From Bog-756 sp963710495 (GTDB lineage: Bacteria > Actinomycetota > Acidimicrobiia > Acidimicrobiales > RAAP-2): DNA of 64,000 nucleotides. Each line of letters opens with the position of its first letter. Position 1 is the stretch's first letter. Under the pieces are notes generated by a model. The model was given only the letters and a program-made list of their open reading frames with translations. It did not search any database and was not told the DNA's origin. The stretch spans positions 650,884-714,883 of the forward strand of contig CAVQAI010000009.1 of the NCBI GenBank assembly GCA_963710495.1. The letters are read 5' to 3'. Made by a program: the position numbers and the translations under genes. Positions 1-8,846 of this stretch are shown piece after piece.

Positions 1-1
1 C

Positions 2-775
2 CACCTCTTCGACACCGCCACCCGGCGGGTTGGGCCATTGGCCGCCCCCGACAAATGGGGTGCACCCCCCGCCCTGGCGCCGGCCACTCGACGGTTCCTC
101 GTCCAACTCGCCGACACCGCCGCTCGGCGTTGGCAGGAGAAGGACCAAGGGATCTGGGAGGTCCGGGGCGAGCCCCGCGACTTCTTGTACTCCAAGCTCA
201 TGTGCTGGGTGGCCCTCGACCGGGCGGTGGCTTTGGCCGACGGTCTGGACGCCTCCGACCGGGTCGAGGCATGGAAGCAGACCCAGGACCAGATCCGCCA
301 GGCCATTTTGACCAGGGGCTGGAGCGACCGGGCCAATGCTTTCACCCAGTCCTTCGGCTCCGACGAGCTCGACGCCTCCAACCTGATGCTGCCTCTGGTC
401 GGGTTCCTTCCCGCCGACGACCCCAGAGTGCTGTCCACCATCGGCGCGACGGAAGAGCGCCTCACCGACGAACGGGGCCTGGTCTACCGCTACCGGTCCC
501 ACGACGGGCTCGAGGGCGAGGAAGGCACGTTCCTGTTGTGCACGTTTTGGCTGGCCCAGGCCCTGGCCCGGGCCGGGCAGCCGGCTCGGGCCCGCACCGT
601 CTTCGAACGGGCCGCCGCGTTCGTGAACGACGTCGGCTTGCTGGCGGAGGAGGTCGATCCCGTCAGCGGGGAGCTCTTGGGCAACTTCCCCCAGGCCTTC
701 AGCCACATCGGGCTGGTCAATGCGGCCTGGGCGATTTCGGAGACCGAGCTCCGGCAGACGTCGGACCACCCTTGA
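2..775 (+). CDS. Glycoside hydrolase family 15 (glucoamylase/trehalase-like), C-terminal part
   Basis: The reading frame is open from the left edge of the window, so the N-terminus is missing; about 257 residues remain. This is the C-terminal half of a GH15 (alpha/alpha)6-barrel enzyme acting on alpha-glucosides such as starch fragments or trehalose. Two catalytic signatures are visible: GIWEVRGEP with the candidate general-acid Glu, and LLAEEVDPVSGELLGNFPQ with the candidate general-base Glu. The same motifs occur in the complete paralogue at 48794-50650. The substrate cannot be told from the sequence. The stop codon lies next to the methyltransferase gene downstream, so the two are probably co-transcribed. 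Confidence 0.88.
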   Translation, partial: HLFDTATRRVGPLAAPDKWGAPPALAPATRRFLVQLADTAARRWQEKDQGIWEVRGEPRDFLYSKLMCWVALDRAVALADGLDASDRVEAWKQTQDQIRQAILTRGWSDRANAFTQSFGSDELDASNLMLPLVGFLPADDPRVLSTIGATEERLTDERGLVYRYRSHDGLEGEEGTFLLCTFWLAQALARAGQPARARTVFERAAAFVNDVGLLAEEVDPVSGELLGNFPQAFSHIGLVNAAWAISETELRQTSDHP

Positions 776-780
776 GCGCG

Positions 781-2247
781 GTGGCCCACGAACTTCCGCC
801 TCTCGACCGGCCCGGGAGCCGCCTCCGCCCCTGGCAGGCCCTCGGCCGTGCCATCGCGGCGGTCCCCGCCTGGCCCGAAGCCGTCGGCGGCGTGCCCCCG
901 GTTCCCCGGCCGGTCTCGACCGAACGGGCCCACCGGCCCGGTGTGACGGGCTTCGATCTACTCGTCCACCTCTTCGTGGGCCACGACGCGGTCGACGCCC
1001 GGGCGCTGGCCGAGCGGATCCGGCCGGCCAAGCTGGCCGACCTCGAGGGCTGCGGGCTCCTCGAGCGGTCCGGGACCGAGGTCCTCTCGCGGTTCGGGAT
1101 CGAGCGGTGGGGCGGAGTCGCCGTCCTCCACGACTGGCCCGAGTGGCGCGACGCGCCCGGCTACGTGATGGGCGTGACCAACGCGGCGCGGTCACTCGCC
1201 TGGTGCACGCCGCGTGCGCCAACCGGGCGGGTGCTCGACCTCGGGACCGGCTCAGGCGTCCAGGCCCTCTGTGCCGCCAACCACGCCGACACGGTGGTCG
1301 CCGTCGACGTCAACCCGAGGGCGGTGGCCATGACCGAGGCATCGGCCGCGCTCTGCGGCACCGACCGGGTCGAGGCGCGCCAAGGCTCGTGGTTCGAGCC
1401 GGTGGCGGGCGAGTCATTCGACCTCGTGGTGACCAACCCGCCGTTCGTGATCTCGCCGGAGAACCGGTTGGTCTACCGCGACGGCGGGCGGCAGGCCGAC
1501 GAGCTGTGTGGCGTGCTGCTCGCCGACCTACCGGGCGTCCTCACGCCGGGCGGGCGGGCGGTGATGCTCGCCGAGTGGGCCCAGCGGTCCGGAGCGGAGT
1601 GGTCGACCACCCCGTTGCGTTGGCTCGAACCGCTCGACGCGGCCGGCATCGTCGTTCGCTACGGCGACTCGACCCCTCTCGAGTACGCAACGCGGTGGAA
1701 CCAGGCGGTGGCCCCCGACCCGGCCGCCCTTCGCCGCACCGTGCGGGCCTGGCTGGCCGAGTACGAGCGTCTTGACCTCGAGCACATGTACGAAGGCGTG
1801 ATCTGTCTCGATCGGCCCCGGGATGCACACCCAGAGGCTCCCCACTCGTGGGCCATCGTCGCCGATCGTTTCCTCGACGGCCCGGGAGGCGATCAGCTGT
1901 CCGACGTGCTCGACGGCCACATGATGAGTGAGGGAGCGGAGCCGGAGGCGTTGTCCGACCTTCTCGTCTGGCCGGTCGCCGGTCACCGTTTCGACCAGGA
2001 GCTGACCTTCGATGGCGACGAGTACCTCCTGGGTCGTATCCGCGGTGGCTTCCCCACGGGAGCTGGGATCGACGCCGCGGTCACCCCCGTCGAGCTGCAG
2101 GCTCTGCTCACCGTCGAACCGGGGGTTGCGCTCGGCGACGCCATGTACGGAATGGACGGAGAGGGTCTCGAACGACATGAGGTGTTCGACCTCATCATTC
2201 GTCTGGCGCGAGCGGGACTCGTCCGGTTGACGAGATCGACGACCTAG
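781..2247 (+). CDS. Class I SAM-dependent methyltransferase, HemK/RsmC-like
   Basis: The protein has about 488 residues. A Rossmann SAM-binding core near residues 150-270 shows the motif I glycine loop LDLGTGSGVQAL, an acidic motif II (VAVDVNP) and the substrate-amide motif VTNPPFV. NPPF/Y motifs are typical of N-methyltransferases acting on glutamine, adenine or guanine, such as HemK/PrmC and RsmC. The roughly 150 N-terminal residues resemble a non-catalytic partner domain, and about 200 C-terminal residues are unassigned. GTG at 781 is used as start. TTG at 772 would overlap the upstream stop (TTGA) and is equally possible; neither has a clear ribosome site. The target is unknown. Confidence 0.8.
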   Translation: MAHELPPLDRPGSRLRPWQALGRAIAAVPAWPEAVGGVPPVPRPVSTERAHRPGVTGFDLLVHLFVGHDAVDARALAERIRPAKLADLEGCGLLERSGTEVLSRFGIERWGGVAVLHDWPEWRDAPGYVMGVTNAARSLAWCTPRAPTGRVLDLGTGSGVQALCAANHADTVVAVDVNPRAVAMTEASAALCGTDRVEARQGSWFEPVAGESFDLVVTNPPFVISPENRLVYRDGGRQADELCGVLLADLPGVLTPGGRAVMLAEWAQRSGAEWSTTPLRWLEPLDAAGIVVRYGDSTPLEYATRWNQAVAPDPAALRRTVRAWLAEYERLDLEHMYEGVICLDRPRDAHPEAPHSWAIVADRFLDGPGGDQLSDVLDGHMMSEGAEPEALSDLLVWPVAGHRFDQELTFDGDEYLLGRIRGGFPTGAGIDAAVTPVELQALLTVEPGVALGDAMYGMDGEGLERHEVFDLIIRLARAGLVRLTRSTT

Positions 2248-2322
2248 ACCGTTGACCAAACGACGCCCGTTGTTCATGATGGAGGGAGGGCAGGGGGCCG
2301 GGGCAATCCGAGAGGAGCAGCC

Positions 2323-3003
2323 ATGGGCGGCAATTCGAAGAGGCGCACGGTGGCAGCCGGATCGTTGGCGGGCATCGCGGTGGCCGCGGGTGTGACGTGG
2401 TCGCCGCTGGGTGCAACGGCCGGCGCCGCGCCGCGACCAACGGTCGACGCAACCCACCTCACCCTCAAGTGCGACTCGGTGACCGCGAAGATCAAGTTCG
2501 ACGGGGGGCTCCATACCGTCGGCGGCGGCGGGGGCACCGGCCAGCTGACCATCAAGGGCGAGGACTGCACGGCCTCCAACCCGGCGACCGGTGGCGGGGG
2601 CAACGTGTCGATCATCGCAGTCCTGGTGAAGGGACCGATCACGTTCTCCAACGCCAGCTGCTCGGCGATCACCGACGGGACGGAGGTGCTCAACGCTCCG
2701 ACGCTCACGATGAAGTACAAGACTGCTCCGGACTCGGCCAAGCTGACTCAGAAGGTGACGGTCCTCACCGGTCTGGTGCTGAGTTCCTCGATCGATACCA
2801 CCGGCAATCCGACCTTCGGGCCGCCCCCACCCGGCGTCGACCCCACCGCCGTGGAATCGGGCCCCTTCGCCGGCCTCGACGGCGGAGCGACGACGCAGTT
2901 CAACCTCGGCAACAGCTCGTTCCTCACCCACAAGGACAAGTGCGACCGGCCCGGCGGGCTGAAGACGATCGCCATGGGAGACGGGAGCGTCTTCATCGGC
3001 TGA
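2323..3003 (+). CDS. Secreted protein of unknown function
   Basis: ATG at 2323 follows a good ribosome site (GAGGAGCAGCC). The 226-residue product starts with a twin-Arg-like positive stretch (SKRR) and an Ala/Gly/Val-rich hydrophobic segment ending near ATAGAAP, which looks like an exported-protein signal peptide. The mature part is rich in Gly, Thr and Lys, contains four cysteines, and has alternating polar and hydrophobic runs that suggest a beta-sandwich. No enzymatic motif is visible. I do not recognise a named family. It stands alone between the methyltransferase and the beta-propeller fragment. Confidence 0.7.
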   Translation: MGGNSKRRTVAAGSLAGIAVAAGVTWSPLGATAGAAPRPTVDATHLTLKCDSVTAKIKFDGGLHTVGGGGGTGQLTIKGEDCTASNPATGGGGNVSIIAVLVKGPITFSNASCSAITDGTEVLNAPTLTMKYKTAPDSAKLTQKVTVLTGLVLSSSIDTTGNPTFGPPPPGVDPTAVESGPFAGLDGGATTQFNLGNSSFLTHKDKCDRPGGLKTIAMGDGSVFIG

Positions 3004-3145
3004 TCGCAACGCCACCGGCGCGGCGTCGGCCACCGTCGGAACCTGCTGGTGGCACTCCCTTCGGACTCGCTCGGAGACCGACCGGCTAGTTGAGCGGAAT
3101 GAGGCTGACGAAGGGGCGCCGGTTGCTGGTGTTCACCGCCGCGGG

Positions 3146-3511
3146 GTGGTGTCCCACTTCGCCAGCACGTCCATCGACGGCCCCGACACCATCGTGGCCG
3201 GACCGGACGGCGCCCTGTGGTTCACCAACTTCCTCAACGACTCGATCGGGCGGATCACCACCGGAGGGCTGGCGACCAAGCACACCGGCGTGGGCATCAA
3301 TGGACCGGTGGGGATCGCCGTCGGATCGGACGGTGCCCTGTGGTTCACCAACTACGCCGGAAACTCGATCGGGCGAATGACCACGTTCGGCATGGTCACC
3401 AACTACACGGCGCCAACGCTCGATCGTCCCTTCGCCATCGCCCGCGGTCCGGACACCGCCCTCTGGTTCACCAACCGGCTCGGCAACTCGATCGGGCGCA
3501 TCTCCGGTTGA
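3146..3511 (+). CDS. Virginiamycin B lyase-like beta-propeller fragment
   Basis: The 121 residues consist of three repeats of about 42 residues carrying GPDGALWFTN and NSIGRI, the blade signature of Vgb (streptogramin B lyase)-type propellers. A complete seven-blade propeller needs about 290 residues, so only about three blades are present and no lyase active site can be argued. The apparent start (GTG 3146) lies inside a blade, and the upstream bases do not extend the repeat in any frame. The gene is probably a truncated remnant, although a short secreted repeat protein is possible. A broken tatA follows directly. Confidence 0.55.
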   Translation: MVSHFASTSIDGPDTIVAGPDGALWFTNFLNDSIGRITTGGLATKHTGVGINGPVGIAVGSDGALWFTNYAGNSIGRMTTFGMVTNYTAPTLDRPFAIARGPDTALWFTNRLGNSIGRISG

Positions 3512-3583
3512 AACGGCACCCGGTCGCCCCCATCGCGCCTCGGTGGCCTCCGAGACATCCAGCAGAAAGAAGGAGCCTGCAGA

Positions 3584-3777
3584 ATCGCTGACATCCTCGG
3601 GCCGCAGGGACTGATCGGCTCCTCGTGGTCGCCGTCGTGATCTTCGGGGGGAGCCAGATCCCCAGATTGGCGCGCTCCCTGGGGTCCATCCCGAGCGAGT
3701 TCAAGAAGGCACGCCAGGACGGGGCGGCCGCCTTGGAACCGCCCGACCAACGCGATACGCCGGTTCGGTCGGACTGA
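3584..3777 (+). pseudogene. tatA: tatA-like twin-arginine translocase subunit, frameshifted
   Basis: After a ribosome-site-like AAGGAG (about 3570) one frame reads ADILGPQGLI. The +1 neighbouring frame then reads LLVVAVVIFGGSQIPRLARS and on to SEFKKARQD. Joined, they form a normal TatA: one transmembrane helix, an FGG/P hinge, an amphipathic helix and a short acidic tail of about 65 residues. The break is one missing base near 3617. The codon at the expected start position is ATC rather than ATG, so either two errors lie in this stretch or the gene is dead. TatA forms the pore of the Tat export pathway; no tatC is nearby. Confidence 0.6.
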
Positions 3778-3834
3778 CGTTCCCGACGGGAGGCGATCCC
3801 TTGCCGACGACGGCCTACGCCCGATTCGGACCCT

Positions 3835-4266
3835 TCAGGACCAGGGCGCCCAGTCCCCCGCTGGGTCAGTGGTTTGCCCCACCTCGATCAGATACCCGTC
3901 GGGATCGCGGATGTAGCAACGAATCTCGTACTGGTGCTGCTTCGGCGGCGTCAGGAATTGAGCACCCCGGGCGCTCCATTCGGCGTACACGGCCTGGATG
4001 TCTTCGACCCGGATGTTGAGGAAGCTGCTGACCCGGTCGGGGTCGCGTGGCGTCTCCAGGGTGACCGTGGGTTTGTCGTCGGTCGGGGCTCCGCCGACAT
4101 TGATGATGATCCAGCTGTTGGCCAGGGCCACATAGGTCGGCCCTCCGGAGAAGACCACCCTGCCGCCGAGCACTTCGGTGTAGAAGCGTTTCGAGCGTTC
4201 GACGTCGTCCGAGACGATGAAGTGGGCCAGCAGAATTCCTTCTGCGGGCGGGGTGAATTCGGCCAT
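3835..4266 (-). CDS. VOC family (glyoxalase/dioxygenase-fold) protein
   Basis: The 143-residue protein is one vicinal-oxygen-chelate unit of two beta-alpha-beta-beta-beta modules. The N-terminal module contains AHFIVSDDVERSKRFYTEVLG and the C-terminal module ends in YIRDPDGYLIEVGQT. The expected metal positions are occupied by His (AHFIV) and Glu (LIEVG). Such proteins include lactoylglutathione lyases, antibiotic-resistance proteins and small dioxygenases, and the specific reaction cannot be chosen here. The start at 4266 is preceded by GGAGGTGCC, a good ribosome site. It is a single-gene unit on the minus strand. Confidence 0.82.
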   Translation of the reverse strand: MAEFTPPAEGILLAHFIVSDDVERSKRFYTEVLGGRVVFSGGPTYVALANSWIIINVGGAPTDDKPTVTLETPRDPDRVSSFLNIRVEDIQAVYAEWSARGAQFLTPPKQHQYEIRCYIRDPDGYLIEVGQTTDPAGDWAPWS

Positions 4267-4401
4267 CTGGCACCTCCACTCGGTTGGGACTCATATCCTC
4301 TATCAGGGCAGCCACAGCCGATCTTGCGATGATCGGGGACTCAGCGGCGATGATGGCATAGCCTCAGCATCAACGCTGACCGCTCCACGGTCTGATCCGG
4401 A

Positions 4402-5007
4402 TCACGTAGCCGCCCCCATGCGCCCGGTTGGAACATGCCGTACCGATACGCTCGGATTGTCCGGAACGTAGAATCGCCAATCGAGGTCTTGCCCGACCGA
4501 AAGGCCGACCCGAGCGCTTCGGGCGTACGGAAGCGCAATACGGTCGTCGAGGATACGAGCTTTCCCGACAACGAGATCCGTATCGTTGTCATCCCGGCTC
4601 AGGCCAAAGGCCTTGCACAGGCGACCAGGCCCACTACACAGTCGGTGATCCGGGCCTTTGGGATCGCCGCGGTTCGCCCTCATCACGTCGACCCCGGTGA
4701 GCGGCTCCAACGCTCGAATCAGAATGCCCGATCCGACGCCAACCGGCTGACACACCACATTCGCCAGGTAGTTGATCCCGTATGAAAGGTAGACCTCGAG
4801 GTGTCCCGACGGACCGAACAAAGTCGCGTTGCCCTTTCGGGGCCCCGAGAAACCACGGCTGGCTGGTTCGCTCTCGTCGTATGCCTCGACTTCCACGATT
4901 CGACCGCTCAGCGGCCCATACGAGAAGACCTTTCCGATGAGACGCCCGGCCACCAACTGGGCGGGTTGCTCGTAGAACGGCCGTTGAAGCGTCTGGAGCT
5001 GCGGCCC
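4402..5007 (-). CDS. DNA-3-methyladenine glycosylase (AAG/MPG family)
   Basis: The product of about 200 residues would excise alkylated purines in base-excision repair. Family landmarks are GRIVEVEAYDE with the catalytic Glu and the intercalating Tyr region, VYLSYGINYLANVV, ILIRALEP, and SGPGRLCKAFGL. The usual D/E-A-S-H-A segment is altered: here it reads EPASRG, with Arg where the active-site His normally sits, and the following segment lacks the usual TPRN. GTG at 5007 after AAGGGGA is used as start; TTG at 5025 is an alternative. The altered His segment makes lesion preference uncertain. Confidence 0.8.
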   Translation of the reverse strand, partial: GPQLQTLQRPFYEQPAQLVAGRLIGKVFSYGPLSGRIVEVEAYDESEPASRGFSGPRKGNATLFGPSGHLEVYLSYGINYLANVVCQPVGVGSGILIRALEPLTGVDVMRANRGDPKGPDHRLCSGPGRLCKAFGLSRDDNDTDLVVGKARILDDRIALPYARSARVGLSVGQDLDWRFYVPDNPSVSVRHVPTGRMGAAT

Positions 5008-5291
5008 CACCGTTCCCCTTCGCAATAGACCTGGCCCACCATCGCACCTGCCCCGTTCAACGAACGAGGCAGCACCATGGGCGATTTCGATTAGCCGTAG
5101 CGAACCGCAGTTGACCCATCGTTGTCAACGTGTGGGCGTTTTGGTCGCACGCACCCCACAAGACCCCGCACTGGAGGCCGCGTCCTCGACCCCGGTCCCC
5201 GTCCTTCGACACTTGGCGAAGGACGGGTCGGTCCAGACCGCCTGGCGACGGCCCATCGAACAGGTGGCCACCGGCCAGGGCGGCGAAACGA

Positions 5292-5927
5292 TCAGGCCCC
5301 ACCGATCAGCGACCGAGCTTCGGCCGGGCCCACGACGAGATCGTGAAGGTCGCCGCCCACCTCGAGTCGATCCGACTGTTCGATCCCGCCGACCTTGACC
5401 GGCTCGAAGCCGGCCGTTCGGATCAGCCGCTCGACTTCCTCACCAGCACGGTCGTCGTCGGTGGCGTAGAAGAGGACCGCCGGCTCCGGTGACCGGTTGC
5501 TGGAGGACTCGATGAGATCGGCCGACATTGTTCCAAATGCCATGGCCAAGCGCGCCTCCGCCGGCAACCACCCGGCTACGACCTCGCCCGAGGATTGCCC
5601 TTTCGGCAGGAGACGTAAGACGTGACCTTGTGCGTCGAGGCCGACCGGGTTGCTGGGGACGACGACGAGCTTCTCTGCTATCGGGTCGGCGATCTCGTCG
5701 ATGACGCCCTTCAGCACGGTAAACCGCAGGGCGAGGACCACGGCATCGGCGCCCTGCAAGGCATCGCGGTTGTCGACGGCGACGACCGCAGCTCGACCGA
5801 TCTCTGCAACAAGCACTCGTGCCGCTTCAGGGTCGGCGCTCGAGAGCCGCAGAGTCTCGCCGCCTGAGGCAAGCTGACGGGCGATGACCGATCCGATCCC
5901 TCCCGTGCCGATGATGGCGGTGGTCAT
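5292..5927 (-). CDS. NADPH-dependent F420 reductase-like dinucleotide-binding protein
   Basis: The 211 residues begin with a Rossmann fold (TTAIIGTGGIGSVIARQLA) and continue with VVLALRFTVLKGVIDEIAD and VVVPSNPVG. These match the small F420H2:NADP oxidoreductase family, which also includes YrpG/ProC-like dehydrogenases. It would transfer hydride between NADP(H) and F420 or a related acceptor. F420 use is family inference, not visible in residues. The start ATG at 5927 is immediately followed by the nucleotide-binding strand, as is usual. It is a monocistronic minus-strand gene. Confidence 0.75.
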   Translation of the reverse strand: MTTAIIGTGGIGSVIARQLASGGETLRLSSADPEAARVLVAEIGRAAVVAVDNRDALQGADAVVLALRFTVLKGVIDEIADPIAEKLVVVPSNPVGLDAQGHVLRLLPKGQSSGEVVAGWLPAEARLAMAFGTMSADLIESSSNRSPEPAVLFYATDDDRAGEEVERLIRTAGFEPVKVGGIEQSDRLEVGGDLHDLVVGPAEARSLIGGA

Positions 5928-6425
5928 GACCGAAATCTACTCAACTCAGAGTATTCACAACGGAGGCCGGAGCATCAGCGGCCCGAGCGGGTCTCGCCCG
6001 GCTCGCCGAGAGGAGACGGCTGGCGAAGGGGGGTGAGCGCCCCTGTCCCCACCTTCCCCGGTGGAACGCACCGGGGGGTGGAAACCCGACTGAGTGGGAC
6101 TATGCCTCCATCGCCCGGCAGCGCGGCCGCCGCGTCCCCGGCAACCGAGCTTCCCATTCTCGACGTCGACGCTCATCGTTCTTCGGAATGGGCCGCGAGA
6201 CCAACCACCGCACATCGAACCTGAAGAGGTCGACGTTCCCGATCGCCCCTCCCCGGTTGGAGATCCCGGCACCGGTGGAGGACCATTCGCCCGACGTCGT
6301 GGAGACCGGATTCCATCCGGCAGCCCGACTCGCCTCGTGCCCGGCTCCGTCTCGGTCAAGATGGACCACGGACACGGAGCATGACCGGCTGCCGACACGG
6401 TCGAACCGACTCAAAGGAGGCATCC
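5928..6425. other. Intergenic region, about 500 bp
   Basis: No reading frame here has recognisable protein features. The right end holds the strong ribosome site AAAGGAGG (6413-6420) of the next gene, and this promoter region probably serves both divergent neighbours. I see no clear inverted repeat. Confidence 0.5.
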
Positions 6426-7338
6426 ATGGCACTCGGATACGACAAGCGGCTCTTTCTGATGGCGTTCGATCACCGCGCCTCGTTCGAGAAGGGTCTCTTC
6501 GGGGCCACACCACCTCTCAGTGCCGAGGTGCGCGACGGCATCATCAGGGCCAAGGAGATCATCTTCGAGGCAAACCAACTGGCCGTCGAGGAAGGAGCAC
6601 CCCGGGACCGCTCGGGGATCCTGGTCGACGAAGAGTTCGGCACGTCGGTTGCGCGCCGAGCCAAGGAAGTGGGCGTCCCCCTGGCCATGCCCGTCGAGCG
6701 CTCGGGGCAGGACGAGTTCGAACTCCAGTGCGGGGCCGCGTTCGGTGAGCACATCGAGTCGTTCGAACCGACGTTTGTCAAGGTGCTCGTCCGCTACAAT
6801 CCCGAGGGGAACGCCGACTTGAACAATCGGCAAACCGAGCCCCTGGCGCTCCTCAGCGAATGGCTCCAGGTGCGTCGCCAGAAGTTCCTCTTCGAGTTGT
6901 TGATTCCCGCTACGACGGTACAGCTGGACTCCTTCGACGGTCACCAGCAGGATTACGACCGCCATCTGCGTCCGAAGTTGGTGGTCGAGGCGATCGCCTC
7001 CCTGCAGGGAGGCGGCGTGAACCCCGATATCTGGAAGATCGAGGGGCTCGACGACGCGGCGGACTGCTTTCGGGTGGTCGATCAGGCACGGGCCGAGTCG
7101 CGAGGGCGTCGTCTGCATCGTGCTTGGCCGAGGAGCCGACATGGCCCAGGTGACGCAGTGGATCAGGACCGGCGCGGCCGTCGAGGGCTTCTCCGGGTTC
7201 GCCATCGGGCGGACCCTCTGGCACGATGCCCTGTCCGATCATCTCGCCGGCAGGTCATCGGACCTCGAGACGGTCCGGACCATCGCGACCCGCTATCGCA
7301 CCTTGGTCGATAGCTACGAAGCGGCAGACACCCGGTAA
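6426..7338 (+). CDS. DUF2090 domain protein (IolC C-terminal/aldolase-like), one frameshift
   Basis: The reading frame starts at 6426 after an excellent AAAGGAGG. The first ~225 residues include MAFDHRASFEKGLFG, ILVDEEFG, PTFVKVLVRYNPEGN and IWKIEGLDD. Near 7095 the coding frame moves by one base, and the neighbouring frame continues with EGVVCIVLGRGADMAQV and GFAIGRTLWHDAL to the stop at 7338. Together they make a DUF2090 TIM-barrel protein of about 304 residues. DUF2090 is found fused to IolC kinases and alone, and is thought to act on phosphorylated sugars; the substrate is unknown. The shift lies in a GC-rich run (cgcgagggcg) and may be a sequence error. Confidence 0.72.
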
Positions 7339-7417
7339 ATGCCCAGACTCCGCTCCCGCCGTGAGAAATGTCACGATGGCGGCCTGCCACGCCGACGAGG
7401 CATATCCGATCTGGCCC

Positions 7418-8824
7418 TCAACCGGTCGATGCCGCCGGTGCGTGCCCGACGATCCGCTCCAGGTTCGATCGGGCTGGGCCCATAATGGCGAGGAGACGCC
7501 CCACAGCCGCTTGCTTCTCGGTGTCACCCGGATCCACGCTCGCCGCCCCGGCAGTTGGGTTCAAGCGTGCGTTGTCCATCCATTCACGGATCCGGTCGTC
7601 ACCGAACCATTCTTCGCGGACCCGAAGGTCGTTCATCAGGTTTCGGGGGATGTCGGTGAGCTCCCCGGTGATGGGTAGAGGAGGGCAAATCGCATTCTTG
7701 CGGTCGTCACCATCGCAGACGAGCTCGACGAACGCGGCGATGGCTGCGCTGTAAGTCGGCAGCCCGCCGTAGATGACGTACTGCAAGGTGATCCTCTGTT
7801 GGTCAAAGATCGGGATTGGCGGGCGATCGGGGATGCCGCGCGCCGTGCAATCCACATAGAGGCAGTCGTCTCCGGTCGGAACGGTCCCGTGCTCCAGCAC
7901 CACCTCGCCTCGCTCAATGGAGATGACGTGGCCGAGCCGGATGACGTTGGTGATCGTGCCCAGCAACTCGACTTCGGCGGCCGTCGAGGTGGCGCCCCGG
8001 AACATGGTCGGCCAGTGATCCCGGTCGATCCGCAGCATCTGTCCGGTTGCCTCGAACCCGTGAAGGATGTCCTCGATGGACGTGGCCTGCGCGACGACTT
8101 CGAGCTGGGTGGCGAAGCTTTCGAGCGTCTGGAGGCCCCCCTGAAAGCCGGCTCGGTTGAAGAACCAACTGTCCCGCGGTCGAATCCAGACGATCGCCGA
8201 TGGGTCGACGCCGAGCCCGAGCAGCCAAAGACAGGCATCAGACCCGGTCTTGCCCGACCCGACGATCACGTAGCCGGCATGGCGACGACCGATCCTGGCC
8301 AGATCGTTGACCGGGACCAGTTCGACGCCGATCCCAGCGGGATAGGCCGGTGGCTGTGTCGAGGGCACCTCTGAGCCTACGTAGCCGGCGTCGACCACCT
8401 TGCGGCGGGCCCGCACCGTCGACTGAGCGCCTGTCAGTAGCGAGGTCACGCGTCCATCCTCGGTGTACTCGCTCATCGGGAAGTAGGTGAAACGGCCCGA
8501 CGGGAGGAACTTTTCCCGCAGCACCTGGTCGAAGTAGGCGCGAATCTCGTCACCCGATGCGAGCTCGTACAGGCCAGCGTTGGGACCCCGCTCGTCCTTC
8601 CTCCCCCTCCCGAGCTCGGTCGAGTTCACCCCGTAGAAGCTGGCGGGTTGGTGAAGGCGGACGAACGAATAGGCATCGTTCCAATGCCCACCGGGCTGGG
8701 CCCGCCGGTCCACCATGATCACGGTGGCATCGGACTCCGCCAAGATGACGTCGACGAAGCTCATGCCGACGGCGCCGCCCCCGACGACCACGTAGTCCGC
8801 CTCGAGTGTGCCGTAGCCCGTCAT
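7418..8824 (-). CDS. FAD/NAD(P)-binding oxidoreductase
   Basis: The protein of about 468 residues has an N-terminal FAD Rossmann motif (DYVVVGGGAVGMSF) followed by PGGHWNDAYSFVRLHQPA, a pattern like that of flavin monooxygenases. A second dinucleotide motif (YVIVGSGKTGSDACLWL) lies near residue 195. The layout suggests a single-component flavoprotein hydroxylase or an FMO-like enzyme; the substrate is unknown. ATG at 8824 is preferred because the FAD motif follows eight residues later; an upstream extension to 8869 lacks conserved sequence. The gene lies 22 bp after the methyltransferase stop, so the two form an operon with the DUF4242 gene, presumably controlled by the divergent TetR protein. 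Confidence 0.78.
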   Translation of the reverse strand: MTGYGTLEADYVVVGGGAVGMSFVDVILAESDATVIMVDRRAQPGGHWNDAYSFVRLHQPASFYGVNSTELGRGRKDERGPNAGLYELASGDEIRAYFDQVLREKFLPSGRFTYFPMSEYTEDGRVTSLLTGAQSTVRARRKVVDAGYVGSEVPSTQPPAYPAGIGVELVPVNDLARIGRRHAGYVIVGSGKTGSDACLWLLGLGVDPSAIVWIRPRDSWFFNRAGFQGGLQTLESFATQLEVVAQATSIEDILHGFEATGQMLRIDRDHWPTMFRGATSTAAEVELLGTITNVIRLGHVISIERGEVVLEHGTVPTGDDCLYVDCTARGIPDRPPIPIFDQQRITLQYVIYGGLPTYSAAIAAFVELVCDGDDRKNAICPPLPITGELTDIPRNLMNDLRVREEWFGDDRIREWMDNARLNPTAGAASVDPGDTEKQAAVGRLLAIMGPARSNLERIVGHAPAASTG

Positions 8825-8846
8825 GGTCTGGCCGTAACCATCCGTG

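Noticed and set aside
1528..3033. Open frame of about 500 codons on the minus strand
   Set aside because: It is antisense to the methyltransferase and secreted-protein genes, has Arg/Gly/Pro-rich composition with no motifs, and is a product of high GC codon bias.
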